A stretch of 64,000 nt of DNA, taken from positions 1 through 64,000 of the forward strand of contig JADKBL010000005.1 in the NCBI GenBank assembly GCA_016718875.1, in the 5' to 3' direction. This document shows, piece by piece, positions 1 to 9,756 of this stretch. Source of the stretch: Bacteroidota bacterium. GTDB lineage: Bacteria > Bacteroidota > Bacteroidia > Bacteroidales > VadinHA17. Positions within the stretch are counted from its first letter, which is position 1. Each line of letters starts with the position of its first letter. The translations under genes were made by a program, and so were the position numbers. The notes beneath the pieces are model-generated. The model made no database searches, was not told the DNA's origin, and worked only from the letters and a program-made list of their open reading frames with translations.

Positions 1-193
1 ATATCGCTCATAAGATATATCAAAGTAATAAAACGATTTCCCGGCTAAATCCAGAACCACAACATTCTTTTTATACTGGGAGTAGCTATTGAGGCAGATA
101 ATTAAGCAGAGAGCAGTACATAATTTTTTCAAACGGGACAGGTGCTAAAATTAAACTAACTAAAAATATGAGGTTATATATAACGTTCTTAAT

Positions 194-1210
194 CTACTTG
201 ATTTTTCTATCTGTCAACGCATTCAGTATGGGTGTAACCCATTGTTCCTTATCGATATCGTAAACAATAAAATCGCTGTCGAACTGCCAGTATGCCCAGC
301 TGAATCCAAGTTTTTCAGCAGTCCGTGCAACATACGAAGTGTATCGTGCACGTGATTCCATATCAGCTTTATCATATGACCCGAACTCACCAAGAAATAT
401 CGGACGATTATTTACTTTCGACCAGTCAGCAGCAACCTTCAGCCTTTTGTCGATAAGCTCCTTTTCCTCCTTTGTCCCGGTCCACGTTATTCCGCTTAAG
501 TTTGCATTATCCTTTGACCATGGTGCTCCCTGATGAGTAAATTTCATAGGGTGATAAAAATGTACTGTAACAATGATGTTTTTGTCCTGCTCAGGTAAAC
601 GAAGCGTTGGCAGGGTTTCAATTCCATTCCAGTTACCTGGACCAATTATCAGGGTTCTGTCAGGGTTAGTGGAACGTATGATACTTACCGCATCAACAAG
701 AAATGAGTTCCACATTTCAGGAGTAAGCAGCCTGTTAGGCTCATTAAGTACTTCAAAGACCAGATTGGCAGACTGGTCTTTATATCTTGGAGCCAGTTGT
801 TTCCAGACAGAAAGGAACATTTCCTTTTTGGCAACCGGATCTGCTGCCATTGCATTAAACTCATGAAGATCGAGGATAACCATCAGGCCTGCATCAAGTC
901 CGTTCTTTACAGCCCAGTCGAGAGTCTTAAGCCATTCAGGATTAATTTTAAATTCACTATCCATATGTGAAAATGGATGCAGGTTAATACGAATGTTTGA
1001 AAAGCCTGCCTCTTTTATCATGGCGAAATACTTTGCCTTGAAACGGCCTGTTGTATAATCCTTCCAGAGTTCTTTATCATAACCAATGATGTTCACTCCT
1101 CTTCCAAGCTTTTTATTTTGTTCGATGGCAGATATTTTCTGCCCATACATATTGCCGCATACTAAAAAAAGAGAGAACAGTACAACTCCAAAAAATTTGA
1201 GATTTTTCAT
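194..1210 (-). CDS. Secreted glycoside hydrolase family 5 (endoglucanase/mannanase-like)
   Basis: The 338-residue protein has an N-terminal signal peptide (about residues 1-23, hydrophobic core then Tyr-Gly-Gln) and one GH5 TIM-barrel catalytic domain. The GH5 hallmarks are visible: LNEPN with the acid/base Glu157, the HFYHP strand at 217-221, and LGEFGS with the nucleophile Glu275, followed by the substrate-platform Trp308 in WAYWQF. GH5 enzymes cleave beta-1,4-glucans, mannans or related polysaccharides with retention. The substrate cannot be fixed from sequence alone. There is no carbohydrate-binding module and no T9SS tail, so it probably acts in the periplasm. The gene is followed 44 bases upstream in its own direction by the end of the DUF3592-like gene, so the two may be co-transcribed. 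The start is an ATG. Confidence 0.93.
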   Translation of the reverse strand: MKNLKFFGVVLFSLFLVCGNMYGQKISAIEQNKKLGRGVNIIGYDKELWKDYTTGRFKAKYFAMIKEAGFSNIRINLHPFSHMDSEFKINPEWLKTLDWAVKNGLDAGLMVILDLHEFNAMAADPVAKKEMFLSVWKQLAPRYKDQSANLVFEVLNEPNRLLTPEMWNSFLVDAVSIIRSTNPDRTLIIGPGNWNGIETLPTLRLPEQDKNIIVTVHFYHPMKFTHQGAPWSKDNANLSGITWTGTKEEKELIDKRLKVAADWSKVNNRPIFLGEFGSYDKADMESRARYTSYVARTAEKLGFSWAYWQFDSDFIVYDIDKEQWVTPILNALTDRKIK

Positions 1211-1254
1211 AATATATTTTTAAGATTGAACTAGTTGTGAATCTATGTTGATTA

Positions 1255-1935
1255 TCAGCTATATGTAATATCACCTTCCGGCATGAAAGATGCATCCATA
1301 TAATATCTGGAAGGATCGGCAGGATCAATAAAGACATCAACATATCTTCGTCCGGCCAGATACTCTTTAGGGTCAATTGTATAGTCCTTGCTGACAAAAA
1401 AATACTCCCGGTTATTCCTGATGTCGGTCCATTTACATTTTATAATCCATGGATTCTTGTCACCCATCCTGTATTTTTCATTTCTGTCTATTACCACAAA
1501 TTCGGCAGATATTTTCATACCTGATTTAAGCAACTTCTTCTTCTCAACATCTGCAAGTAAAATCTTTATTAAAAAGTAAAACAACAGAAGGATGACTAAT
1601 CCGGCAATAACAACAACACGCATATTGTATCCAATGGTATCACCGAAATCAATCTTCTGCGGATCTGCGGGATCATACCATAGCTCTGTTTTATCTCCGG
1701 TTCCGACAAAATTGCGTTTTTGTGCCTGAGCTGTAACTTCTGATCCATCCTGTGTTACAAATACTACAGTAACCCTTGCCAACCCCTTTTTACGGGTATC
1801 TCTGTCTGATACTGTACCCTGGGTTTGAATTCCGTTTTTTTTGAATTTTACAGATTCAATAACAGAGAGAAGAGGCCAGATAATAAACAATCCTAAAAAA
1901 AGTGCAGCAACTAAAATAACTACTTTCTTATTCAT
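1255..1935 (-). CDS. DUF3592-like two-helix membrane protein
   Basis: About 226 residues with a transmembrane helix at the extreme N-terminus and a second near the middle. Each is followed by a short beta-rich segment ending in a motif of the type (V/L)(W/F)(Y/I)DPADP. This repeated 'helix plus DPADP' layout resembles the DUF3592 family, whose function is unknown. I chose the ATG at 1935, because the longer reading frame to 1956 starts with GTG and only adds a polar tail before the first membrane helix. It lies just upstream of the GH5 gene on the same strand. No catalytic residues are recognisable. Confidence 0.75.
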   Translation of the reverse strand: MNKKVVILVAALFLGLFIIWPLLSVIESVKFKKNGIQTQGTVSDRDTRKKGLARVTVVFVTQDGSEVTAQAQKRNFVGTGDKTELWYDPADPQKIDFGDTIGYNMRVVVIAGLVILLLFYFLIKILLADVEKKKLLKSGMKISAEFVVIDRNEKYRMGDKNPWIIKCKWTDIRNNREYFFVSKDYTIDPKEYLAGRRYVDVFIDPADPSRYYMDASFMPEGDITYS

Positions 1936-2092
1936 GGTTTTTGCCTGTTTAAGCACATTTATTATAATACAACCAAATTAGGAAAAAATATCAATATGTT
2001 CCTATCCCGGATTGCGATTATATGATTAGGTAAAATGATTTTGATTATTTAACTTTCATTTATCTCTCGTCGTTGTAATCAGTCAAAAAATT

Positions 2093-4252
2093 ATGGACAG
2101 AAGAAATTTCATAAAGACAACATCCGTAGCCGCAGGTGCATTTCACTTTTCAGCTCCTTTGCTGTTTACAGGTGGTGAACCTGCTTCACAGGAATCATGG
2201 TTTAATAAACCCATGAGATGGGCACAGCTGACACTTGTAGAAAACGACCCCGGAAGGTTTGATCCTGATTTCTGGCTGAGTTATTTCAAAAAAATACATG
2301 CTGACGGAGCTACTCTTAGTGCCGGCGGCGTTGTAGCCTACTATCCGACAGATGTGCCAATGCATCACAGGAGTAAATGGCTGGGAGACTATGATTCATT
2401 CGGATATCTGCTTAAGGGATGCAGGCAAATGGGAATGTCAGTGATAGCCAGAACAGATCCACATGCAACCTGGCAAAACGTATTTGAGTCTCATCCGGAC
2501 TGGATAGCAGTCACCTCAAATGGTGAAAAGAGACGCCATTGGGCAAATCCTGAGCTTTGGGTCACCTGTGCACTGGGTCCGTACAACTTTGATTTCATGA
2601 CTCTTGTGCATAATGAGATCATGGAAAGATACCAGCCCGATGGAATCTTTTCAAACCGATGGGCTGGTCATGGCATTTGCTATTGTGAGCATTGTGTAAA
2701 AAATTTCAGAGAATATTCGGGAATGAGCCTTCCTCAAAGCAGCAACGTATCAGATCCTGTTTACAGGAAATATTCGGAATGGAGTACAAACAGGCTGAAG
2801 GAACTATGGATTCTCTGGGATAATATCATAAGAAAACAGAGATCCGAATCACGGTTTATTCCAAACGGATTCCCGGATAAAGTGATTACCGGTCAGTTAT
2901 CTGATATTGTTTTCACAGATCATCAGGCCCGCAGTGGTGTGACAATGCCCTGGTCAAACGGCAAGGTAGCCAAAGAGCTGCGTGCTTCGATAGGGATGAA
3001 ACCCCTTGGTGGCATTTTCAGCGTTGGTGTTGAGGAACAATACAGATGGAAGGACTCTGTTCAGAGTGAAGCTGAAATCCGTGTATGGGTGGCAGAAGGT
3101 ACAGCCAACGGGATGCGTCCCTGGTTCACCAAGTTTTCCGGTGTTCTATATGACAAACGATGGCTTGATACCGTGGATAAAATATACCAGGGCCATTTTA
3201 AAAATGAGAAATACCTCCGTAATACAGAACCTATGGCCAGGGTTGGGATGGTGTTTTCGGAACAATCAAGGGGATCCCTGAATGAAAAATGGCAGAAAAA
3301 AAGTGAAGACCACTCCTCTGGAATGTACCATGCATTAATTGAAGCGAGAATACCGTTCGAGATGGTTAATGATCGTTTACTTGATCCTGAACATCTGAAA
3401 CCATTCAGGCTGCTTATTCTGCCAAACATAGCTTCTCTTTCTGATGAGCAGTGCAACCAGTTGAGGAAATTTGTTAAACAGGGAGGAAATATTCTTTCCA
3501 CATTTGAGACCTCTTTATATGATCAGGAAGGAAAAAGACGATCCGATTTCGGTCTTGCCGATCTCTTTGGCCTATCGTATGATAACGCGGTTGAAGGACC
3601 TATGCAAAATAGCTATATCCGGATAAAAAAGGATCCATCAACTAATACATATCATCCGGTCCTCAACGGACTTGAAGAGGCCTACAGAATAATCAATACC
3701 ACTCACAGAGTTAAAGTACGACCTGTTTCAAACTTCCCCTCTCCTGTCACTCTCATACCCTCATACCCTGATCTGCCTATGGAGCATGTCTATCCCCTGA
3801 TTGAAGATACAGACATTCGGGAACTTTATCTTCATGAAACATCGAACTCCAGAATAGCTTATTTCCCCGGTGACATTGACCGGACATTCTGGCAAATTAT
3901 GAGTCCAGATCATGGGAAACTGCTCTCCAATACAATCCGGTGGGCACTTAACGAGGAGCCGCTGGCAGAGGTAAAAGGTCCGGGAGTTATAGATGTTACA
4001 ATGTGGAAACAGGAGAATTCGATAACACTGCATCTTGTTAATCTAACAAATCCTATGCTGATGAAGGGCCCTTTCCGGGAACTGATTCCTGTTAAGGAAA
4101 AGGTAATTATTAATTTGCCGGAGGGAATAAAAACGAAGGGAATATATCTGTTGGTCAGCGGACTAAAGCCTGATTATGAACTAAAAGGGAGCAGATTAAT
4201 AATATCAACTCCGGATATTTATGATCATGAAATTATAGGGATAGATCTGTAA
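2093..4252 (+). CDS. Tat-exported putative glycoside hydrolase (GHL6/GH42-like fold)
   Basis: A 719-residue protein opening with a twin-arginine signal (DRRNFIK followed by a small hydrophobic stretch), so it is exported folded. The body looks like a TIM barrel of the 'hypothetical glycosyl hydrolase 6' type: strands such as GMSVIARTDPHATW and YQPDGIFSNRWAG, with a CYCEHC cysteine cluster after the latter. This is followed by a beta-galactosidase-trimerisation-like alpha/beta domain (about residues 375-520, including FRLLILPNIASLSDEQ and QGGNILSTFET) and a C-terminal beta domain. Related proteins are annotated as alpha-L-fucosidase-, GH42- or GHL6-like, but no activity can be assigned here. 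It stands alone on the plus strand between two minus-strand units. The start is an ATG. Confidence 0.75.
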   Translation: MDRRNFIKTTSVAAGAFHFSAPLLFTGGEPASQESWFNKPMRWAQLTLVENDPGRFDPDFWLSYFKKIHADGATLSAGGVVAYYPTDVPMHHRSKWLGDYDSFGYLLKGCRQMGMSVIARTDPHATWQNVFESHPDWIAVTSNGEKRRHWANPELWVTCALGPYNFDFMTLVHNEIMERYQPDGIFSNRWAGHGICYCEHCVKNFREYSGMSLPQSSNVSDPVYRKYSEWSTNRLKELWILWDNIIRKQRSESRFIPNGFPDKVITGQLSDIVFTDHQARSGVTMPWSNGKVAKELRASIGMKPLGGIFSVGVEEQYRWKDSVQSEAEIRVWVAEGTANGMRPWFTKFSGVLYDKRWLDTVDKIYQGHFKNEKYLRNTEPMARVGMVFSEQSRGSLNEKWQKKSEDHSSGMYHALIEARIPFEMVNDRLLDPEHLKPFRLLILPNIASLSDEQCNQLRKFVKQGGNILSTFETSLYDQEGKRRSDFGLADLFGLSYDNAVEGPMQNSYIRIKKDPSTNTYHPVLNGLEEAYRIINTTHRVKVRPVSNFPSPVTLIPSYPDLPMEHVYPLIEDTDIRELYLHETSNSRIAYFPGDIDRTFWQIMSPDHGKLLSNTIRWALNEEPLAEVKGPGVIDVTMWKQENSITLHLVNLTNPMLMKGPFRELIPVKEKVIINLPEGIKTKGIYLLVSGLKPDYELKGSRLIISTPDIYDHEIIGIDL

Positions 4253-4313
4253 TTAACATAAATATCAGGACAAGACAATTGTATCAATACAGCATTAATA
4301 TTAAATACCTGAT

Positions 4314-5102
4314 TTAATCCTGGCTGCTATTTCCATGACAGTTCTTTTCAGGAAGATATCTCCAGAATCTTTTGGGAAGCATCTGACGATGCAGCTTATA
4401 GTTTCTTCTCTGATCAATTGTAATGGAGTCATAATACTTTCTCCAAAGCTTCTGGAACTGTCTCTCATCAGGATCATGATAAGGTTCCTCCAACTGGCCG
4501 TTAACCGGATTAACCGGAAGATTTTCAAAAGTAATCCTGACTGTTTCCTCCTTGTCGGAATAGAAACCATAGTTGCGTTTCAGATCATAGATAATCCATT
4601 CCTGATCGGCAAAACGGTCCGTAAAATGGGGGATTATCAGAGGAAGTACATTATACTGTGGTGAAAAGGAGGCGAAATAGCTGTTCTCTGCAGTTTTCTG
4701 AAACCGGGTAAACATGCGAATCCTGTCAGCCTCACGGGCTACCTTCAGATGGAGTTTGCTTATTGACAGAACAGGTGCAAGTGAGAAATCAGTCTCAATA
4801 TTATAGGGTTTATCATTCATCAGACGGATAAACTCATAGATCATTTTTGCTGAATCAGGTACCTCCGACATGAAGACCCGGTATATCCGGTCGGCATTCG
4901 CCTTAGATGTTTTTTCAATAATCTTCCTCCAAACCCGGTCAGCTTTTTCTTCTTCAGCCGTAATATAAAGAGTATCTGAAAAGAGATATGACTGGTTTTC
5001 GCCGGTACGTATAATTACATCTGGGATAATCTTCAGCCTGTAACTCTCAAAAACCAGAGTCAGAAATCCATCGAATGTATTATCAAAACTCAGAATTGTC
5101 AT
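4314..5102 (-). CDS. DUF4130 protein, partner of radical SAM/HhH protein (TIGR03915-type)
   Basis: A 262-residue protein resembling the DUF4130 / TIGR03915 family ('probable DNA metabolism protein'). Recognisable family segments are the N-terminal FDNTFDGFLTLVFESY, the central block around ARFQK-like MFTRFQKT, and the C-terminal Y-H-D-P-D-E-R-Q-F-Q-K-LWRKYYDSI. The ATG of this gene lies inside the stop region of the upstream radical SAM gene (4-base overlap), so translation is probably coupled. The family is known only through its strict pairing with the radical SAM partner. A uracil-DNA-glycosylase-like relationship has been suggested for some relatives, but no catalytic residues are claimed here. 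No signal peptide is seen, so it should be cytoplasmic. Confidence 0.85.
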   Translation of the reverse strand: MTILSFDNTFDGFLTLVFESYRLKIIPDVIIRTGENQSYLFSDTLYITAEEEKADRVWRKIIEKTSKANADRIYRVFMSEVPDSAKMIYEFIRLMNDKPYNIETDFSLAPVLSISKLHLKVAREADRIRMFTRFQKTAENSYFASFSPQYNVLPLIIPHFTDRFADQEWIIYDLKRNYGFYSDKEETVRITFENLPVNPVNGQLEEPYHDPDERQFQKLWRKYYDSITIDQRRNYKLHRQMLPKRFWRYLPEKNCHGNSSQD

Positions 5103-6385
5103 GGCAATGCGGGATAAAACATCTCAGCTGACTGAAACAAAGGAAGCTGAATTGCATTGGCAGGCTTCTGACCTGTGAGAAGAAGATGACGGACAATTTC
5201 AGGTTTCAGATTCAGAGCAGTCCTGGAAGCTTCGAGCTCATTGCAGGTAATGAAGTATTGAGCACGTTTAAGAACAACACCCATTTTCTTCAGATGGCCC
5301 GAATTGAGGCGGGAGTGAATACGTGACGCAACAATCAGATCAGCCGATCGGGGACCTATTCCCGGCACCCTCAGAAGCAGGTAATAGTCTGCCTTGTTAA
5401 TATCAATAGGGAACAGATCAGGATTCCGGAATGCATAACTGACTTTCGGATCTAAAACCAGGTCGAGGTCAGGAAAATTATCATTCACTATTTCATCAAC
5501 TTTGAAACCATAAAAGCGAAGAAGCCAGTCTGCCTGGTAAAGCCTGTGCTCTCTTTGCAATGGAGGAACTTTAAGAGCAGGAAGACGTTTGTCATAATCG
5601 TTTACTGGAATATATCCCGAGTAATAAACACGCTTTAGATTTCTCTGTGTATAGAGCCTGCTGGCAAGCTTCAGGACAGTACGGTCATTGTCATTTGTAG
5701 CGCCTACAATGAGCTGAGTACTCTGACCGGCAGGAGTGAACCTATCCACTTTTCTGAATTTTCTTTTATCCTCCTTGTTTTCATGAATCTTATCTGTTAT
5801 CATCCTGATAGGTTTCAGAATAGACTCATAGTTTTTTTCGGGAGCAAGGTATTTCAGATTATCCTCTGTTGATATCTCCAGGTTAACACTAAGCCTGTCA
5901 GCCCATTTCCCGGCTTCTAGGATAAGTTCCTGTCCGCAGCCCGGAATAACTTTCATATGTATATAACCGTTATAACTATAACGCATACGAAGGTCCTTTA
6001 TGGCAGCAATCATCTGCTCCATTGTGAAATCAGGATTACGGATAACACCGGAACTCAGGAAAAGACCTTCTATATAATTCCTGCGGTAGAAACCGATTGT
6101 CAGGTCAGAGACCTCCTGGGATGTAAAAGTAGCACGGGGATGATCATTGCTCCTTCGGTTTATGCAATACGCACAATCATAAATGCAATGGTTGCTCAGC
6201 ATCACTTTCATCAGGGAAATACAACGCCCATCTTCCGAAAAACTGTGGCATATTCCCCAAGCTGAGGTATTACCAAGGCTTCCTGGTTTATTTGTACGCT
6301 GGGTACCGCTCGAAGCACATGATACATCATACTTCGCCGATTCTGCCAGTATCTTTAATTTCTCAAATATTCTTTCAGATATCAT
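5099..6385 (-). CDS. Radical SAM / helix-hairpin-helix putative DNA modification or repair protein (TIGR03916-type)
   Basis: A 428-residue radical SAM enzyme. The cluster-binding motif is C67-x3-C71-x2-C74 (CIYDCAYC), and further Cys residues lie upstream at 23, 46 and 55. A helix-hairpin-helix motif with PGIGPRSA (about 341-348) near the C-terminus implies binding to DNA or RNA. This domain order matches the 'putative DNA modification/repair radical SAM protein' family (TIGR03916). It is first in a two-gene operon with the DUF4130 gene, overlapping it by 4 bases. The reaction is unknown: the radical SAM core predicts 5'-deoxyadenosyl radical chemistry, and the HhH and partner suggest a nucleic-acid substrate. 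The start is an ATG. Confidence 0.92.
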   Translation of the reverse strand: MISERIFEKLKILAESAKYDVSCASSGTQRTNKPGSLGNTSAWGICHSFSEDGRCISLMKVMLSNHCIYDCAYCINRRSNDHPRATFTSQEVSDLTIGFYRRNYIEGLFLSSGVIRNPDFTMEQMIAAIKDLRMRYSYNGYIHMKVIPGCGQELILEAGKWADRLSVNLEISTEDNLKYLAPEKNYESILKPIRMITDKIHENKEDKRKFRKVDRFTPAGQSTQLIVGATNDNDRTVLKLASRLYTQRNLKRVYYSGYIPVNDYDKRLPALKVPPLQREHRLYQADWLLRFYGFKVDEIVNDNFPDLDLVLDPKVSYAFRNPDLFPIDINKADYYLLLRVPGIGPRSADLIVASRIHSRLNSGHLKKMGVVLKRAQYFITCNELEASRTALNLKPEIVRHLLLTGQKPANAIQLPLFQSAEMFYPALP

Positions 6386-6549
6386 CTAATATTCGGATTA
6401 AATACCATTATGAGTATTCTAAAAAGGATGATTAATTTTTAATCATTCCTGTGATTAAAAATATAGCGAATATTTTCCGATAATAAGTAATTTCTGAAAA
6501 AGAATTTATCAGAATTACACCTGAAACCTGATCTAAGCAGCTAAAATAC

Positions 6550-8963
6550 CTAAACCGGCAATCTGCCTACATGGAGTTCCTTCTGGGCTGTTGAAAGATA
6601 TTCGAAAAGAGGCAGATTTCTGAGCTGTTCGACATCTTTTACCTTATTGACATTTACTATAACAATATCTCCCTTTCCTTTGCCGAATTCACCTTTGAAA
6701 TCATAGATGGCAGCTATTACAGTTAATTTTCCATCCTGAATCAGATCTTTGTACTTTTTACAGGCAATATTAACCTGGTAATCAAGATTTTTCTCAATAA
6801 TATGGGAATGAAGCTTGTCAAAGTCCTTAATCTCCTGTTCTTTAATTGTTGGCTGCAGGAAATCAAGTTCATGTTTGATATTGTATGATTCATCCTGGAA
6901 TCCCTTCAGATAAGCTTTTATTGCTCCGCAATCGGAGTGCCCCAGGAATAAAAGTATTTGTGTTTTAAGATGAAAAATCCCATAATCGACTGATCCTTCA
7001 GTTGTTAGGATCTGGTTGCCAATATTCTGAATTGTAAATACCTTATTTGAGGTGTCAGGCAGAAGGGAATTAAGAGGCACGCGTGAATCTGCACAAGTTA
7101 CGAGTGTGATATAAGGTTTCTGTTCAAATTTGAAGCTATCGAAATACTCTTTCGGATGAGTCTGGGTGAAGTAATTGTTCCCCAGTACAATCTGTGTAAT
7201 AATCTCCGGAGGTAAAAGTTTTGTTGGCTTTACTGGCGCTTTCTTGATATCCGGTTCAATCTCTCCAACTGCCTCAACCACCATATCATGCAGTGAATCA
7301 CGACGGCTTACATGACCAAGAAGATGTTCAATTTCTTCAAGTCGAAGTGTGTCACGTACAGAGGAATGAGCTTCACAAACTTTAAACACAATTCCATGTT
7401 TAGCCATATCTTCCTGAATCCTCTTTATAAGCCTGGCCCCGCTTGAATCTATATATGCAGAAGTGCTCAGATCGAATATCACTGTCTTTATAGGGTGTTC
7501 CGATTCCTGATCTTTTGCCTGACGACCCTATAGATATATGCAACATTAAAATAAAAGAGTGAGGCATGAACCCTGAAAATAAAGACACCAGGAATAAGCT
7601 CATTGTCAGGGTGCCTTTGCAGACCGGTATATCTGTTGGTTCCCGGAATCCTGCCCAGAAAAGCTATATGTGGACTCGAAACAGCCCGTATAATAAGAAC
7701 TAGGGAGAAGAGAGCAGCAATAAGTACACCTTTCAGAATACCAAACACAATTACTGCCAAAAGAGCCGTCATAGCAATAACAAAGTCAAACCTGTTTACT
7801 CTGTACATCCGCTTCATCTCCTTAATATCAATAAGCCCTCTGATTGCCACAAGAACTATGGCTGCAAGTATTACCATCGGAAGGTTTTTAAGCAGCCCTG
7901 TGAGAAAAAGCAGACAGATTCCAATAGTAATTGACGCTATAACAAGTGATAAAGGTGTTTTTGCACCTGCTTTATCATTTACCGCTGATTGGGATAATCC
8001 ACCGCTTACAGGATATCCCTGACCTAATGAAGTTGCCAGGTTGGCTACACCGAGTGCAAGCAGTTCCTGACCGGCATCAATTTCATAGTCGTTTTTCTGT
8101 GCAAGTGACTTGGCGGCAGATACACTTTCAATATAGGCAAGGAGAAAACATGCAAAAGCAAGGGGTATAATGTTCATCATATCATCCATTAAACTGGATG
8201 AACTTAAATCCGGAAATCTGAATTCAGGCAAACCGGAAGGAATGACTCCGACTGTTTTAAAACCCATTGTACTTAAAGAGGTGAATGAAATTGCCAGGAT
8301 TGAAATGATTACAACCACAATGGCAACAGGCTTGCCGGGAAAGAACTTATTCCCTGAAACGAGCAATACTATTGCGGCAACACCAAAAAGCAATACAACA
8401 ATTTTTGTATCAGGTATTTGCTTAATAAGCTCAAATAATTTGTTAAAAAATGATTCCCCTCCACCAGAAACTCCGAAAAGCTTAGGTAACTGAGTTAATC
8501 CGATTGTTACAGCAGCCCCTGCCTTGAAACCAACAAGTACAGTTTCACTAATGAAGTTTATAATACTGCTCAGACGAAGAATATATGCCATTACAGATAT
8601 TATCGCAAAAACCATTGCTGAAAGAGAGGCAAGATCGACCCAGCGCTGAACATCTCCGCCTGCCATATCGGCAAGGCTGACTCCGATAAGCATTGAAATA
8701 GCCGATGTTGGACCTATCGCCAGCTGAAGACCTGTTCCGAAAAAAGCATAAAAAAGTCCTCCGAGAAGATAGCCGTAAACACCATACTGTGGCGGCAATC
8801 CTGCAAGTGTGGCATAAGCAAGTGAAACAGGGATGGCATAAGCAGCCAGAGTTACACCTGCAATAGAATCTTTCATAAAAAATTCCCTTGTATAATTAGG
8901 AAGCCAGATTAAGGCAGGGATATACTTTTTAAGCTTATCCTGTATGAATTTGGTTGAGCTCAT
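6550..8963 (-). pseudogene. SulP anion transporter-STAS-beta-carbonic anhydrase fusion, frameshifted
   Basis: The reading frame from 8963 to 7488 encodes a SulP (SLC26-type) transporter of about 490 residues with the usual membrane core (IAGVTLAAYAIPVSLAYA near residue 35; GYPVSGGLSQSAV later). It then stops inside the STAS domain. The continuation lies one frame away: the STAS signature FDLSTSAYIDSSGARL, then a beta-carbonic anhydrase with zinc ligands in CADSRVP and GHSDCGAI. Reading across a T4 run on the plus strand (7513-7516, A4 in the coding strand) with one added base joins them without a gap, giving a protein of about 800 residues. SulP-carbonic anhydrase fusions are known in other bacteria and are thought to couple bicarbonate transport with CO2/HCO3- interconversion. 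The break is more likely a sequencing indel or a recent mutation than two separate genes, since the second piece has no ATG at its head. Confidence 0.85.
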
Positions 8964-8999
8964 AGAAGAAAATTTTAATATTCAATTGATGCAATTATG

Positions 9000-9031
9000 C
9001 TAATATAGTTAAATTCAATTGATTATTCAAA
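9000..9031 (-). promoter_or_regulatory. Possible Bacteroidota-type promoter for the SulP gene
   Basis: On the minus strand TTTG (9028-9031) is followed after 20 bases by TATATTAG (9000-9007). The Bacteroidota consensus is TTTG-N19/20-TAnnTTTG. The -33 box is exact and the -7 box matches at 6 of 8 positions. It sits 37 bases before the ATG at 8963. Confidence 0.35.
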
Positions 9032-9057
9032 TAGAAGAAGAATGGGAATGATCCTGA

Positions 9058-9570
9058 CTATTTAGGACCTTGTTTTTTAAGATTAAGCTCATAACCATAG
9101 AACTGGAACTCAGTCTGGTCGGCAAACGCAATATTGATAAAATAAGTCCTCTTCCCAAGTTTTTCAAGGCTCCCGTCAACATATTCTTTCATTATATAAG
9201 CGTTCCTTATGCCTTCCTTAATCCGGCTTACAAACATCCAGTGAAAAAACTCCACATCTAAACTTGCTGTTACAAATCCCGGGTTATCAGTTTTGACAGC
9301 CATTCCCATGAAGAATACCTTGTCAGAACCACCTATGTGAATTGAAATTATAAGACTGTCCTTTACAGGTTTGAAAATAATATTCATTTCCTGCTCAGTC
9401 CAGTTTTTCAGAACAGTGGAACTGTCATCCTGTATGTAAAAGGCATCATCTATCCTGTAATTCCTGGAATTACCCGATGTTTCAACAGCTGCAACCTGCG
9501 CATTAATTAAAATATGAGGCAAGAGACTCAACAGAAGAATTGACAGATTTATAAGCAGGAATTTTCTCAT
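9058..9570 (-). CDS. Hypothetical secreted protein
   Basis: A 170-residue protein with a clear N-terminal signal peptide (hydrophobic run then INAQ, cleavage near residue 25). The rest is soluble and beta-rich and has no motif I recognise. Phrases such as DDAFYIQDDSSTVL and a C-terminal YFINIAFADQTEFQFYGYEL suggest a small beta-sandwich, possibly a CBM9-like or 'DUF' domain, but this is a guess. It is a single gene, on the same strand as and upstream of the SulP fusion (94-base gap). The start is an ATG. Confidence 0.7.
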   Translation of the reverse strand: MRKFLLINLSILLLSLLPHILINAQVAAVETSGNSRNYRIDDAFYIQDDSSTVLKNWTEQEMNIIFKPVKDSLIISIHIGGSDKVFFMGMAVKTDNPGFVTASLDVEFFHWMFVSRIKEGIRNAYIMKEYVDGSLEKLGKRTYFINIAFADQTEFQFYGYELNLKKQGPK

Positions 9571-9697
9571 CCAAATAAAGTTTCAGTTGCAAGCTATTCA
9601 GCCGGCAAGATAAAGATATTTCCATTTAAAAACCAACAGACAGAAGCCTATGAAAAAAGGAAGCCGATCTGTTTCCGGCTAATTCTTCAATAAAAAG

Positions 9698-9727
9698 TTT
9701 CCATTATCATCTGTTTTTATAAATTTG
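9698..9727 (+). promoter_or_regulatory. Bacteroidota-type promoter for the serine hydrolase gene
   Basis: TAAATTTG at 9720-9727 matches the TAnnTTTG -7 consensus exactly. A TTTC (9698-9701) lies 18 bases before it in place of the -33 TTTG. The predicted transcript start near 9734 leaves a short leader before the ATG at 9757 or 9826. Confidence 0.45.
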
Positions 9728-9756
9728 AAACAGCAACGCATTTAGTTATTAAAGTA

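Noticed and set aside
1..193. A gene or RNA at the left edge
   Set aside because: No long open frame, cloverleaf or hairpin is visible in this short AT-rich stretch.
7513..7516. Programmed -1 frameshift in the SulP fusion
   Set aside because: The A4 run is not a canonical slippery heptamer and no stimulatory stem follows. Several unrelated genes in the window show the same kind of homopolymer break.
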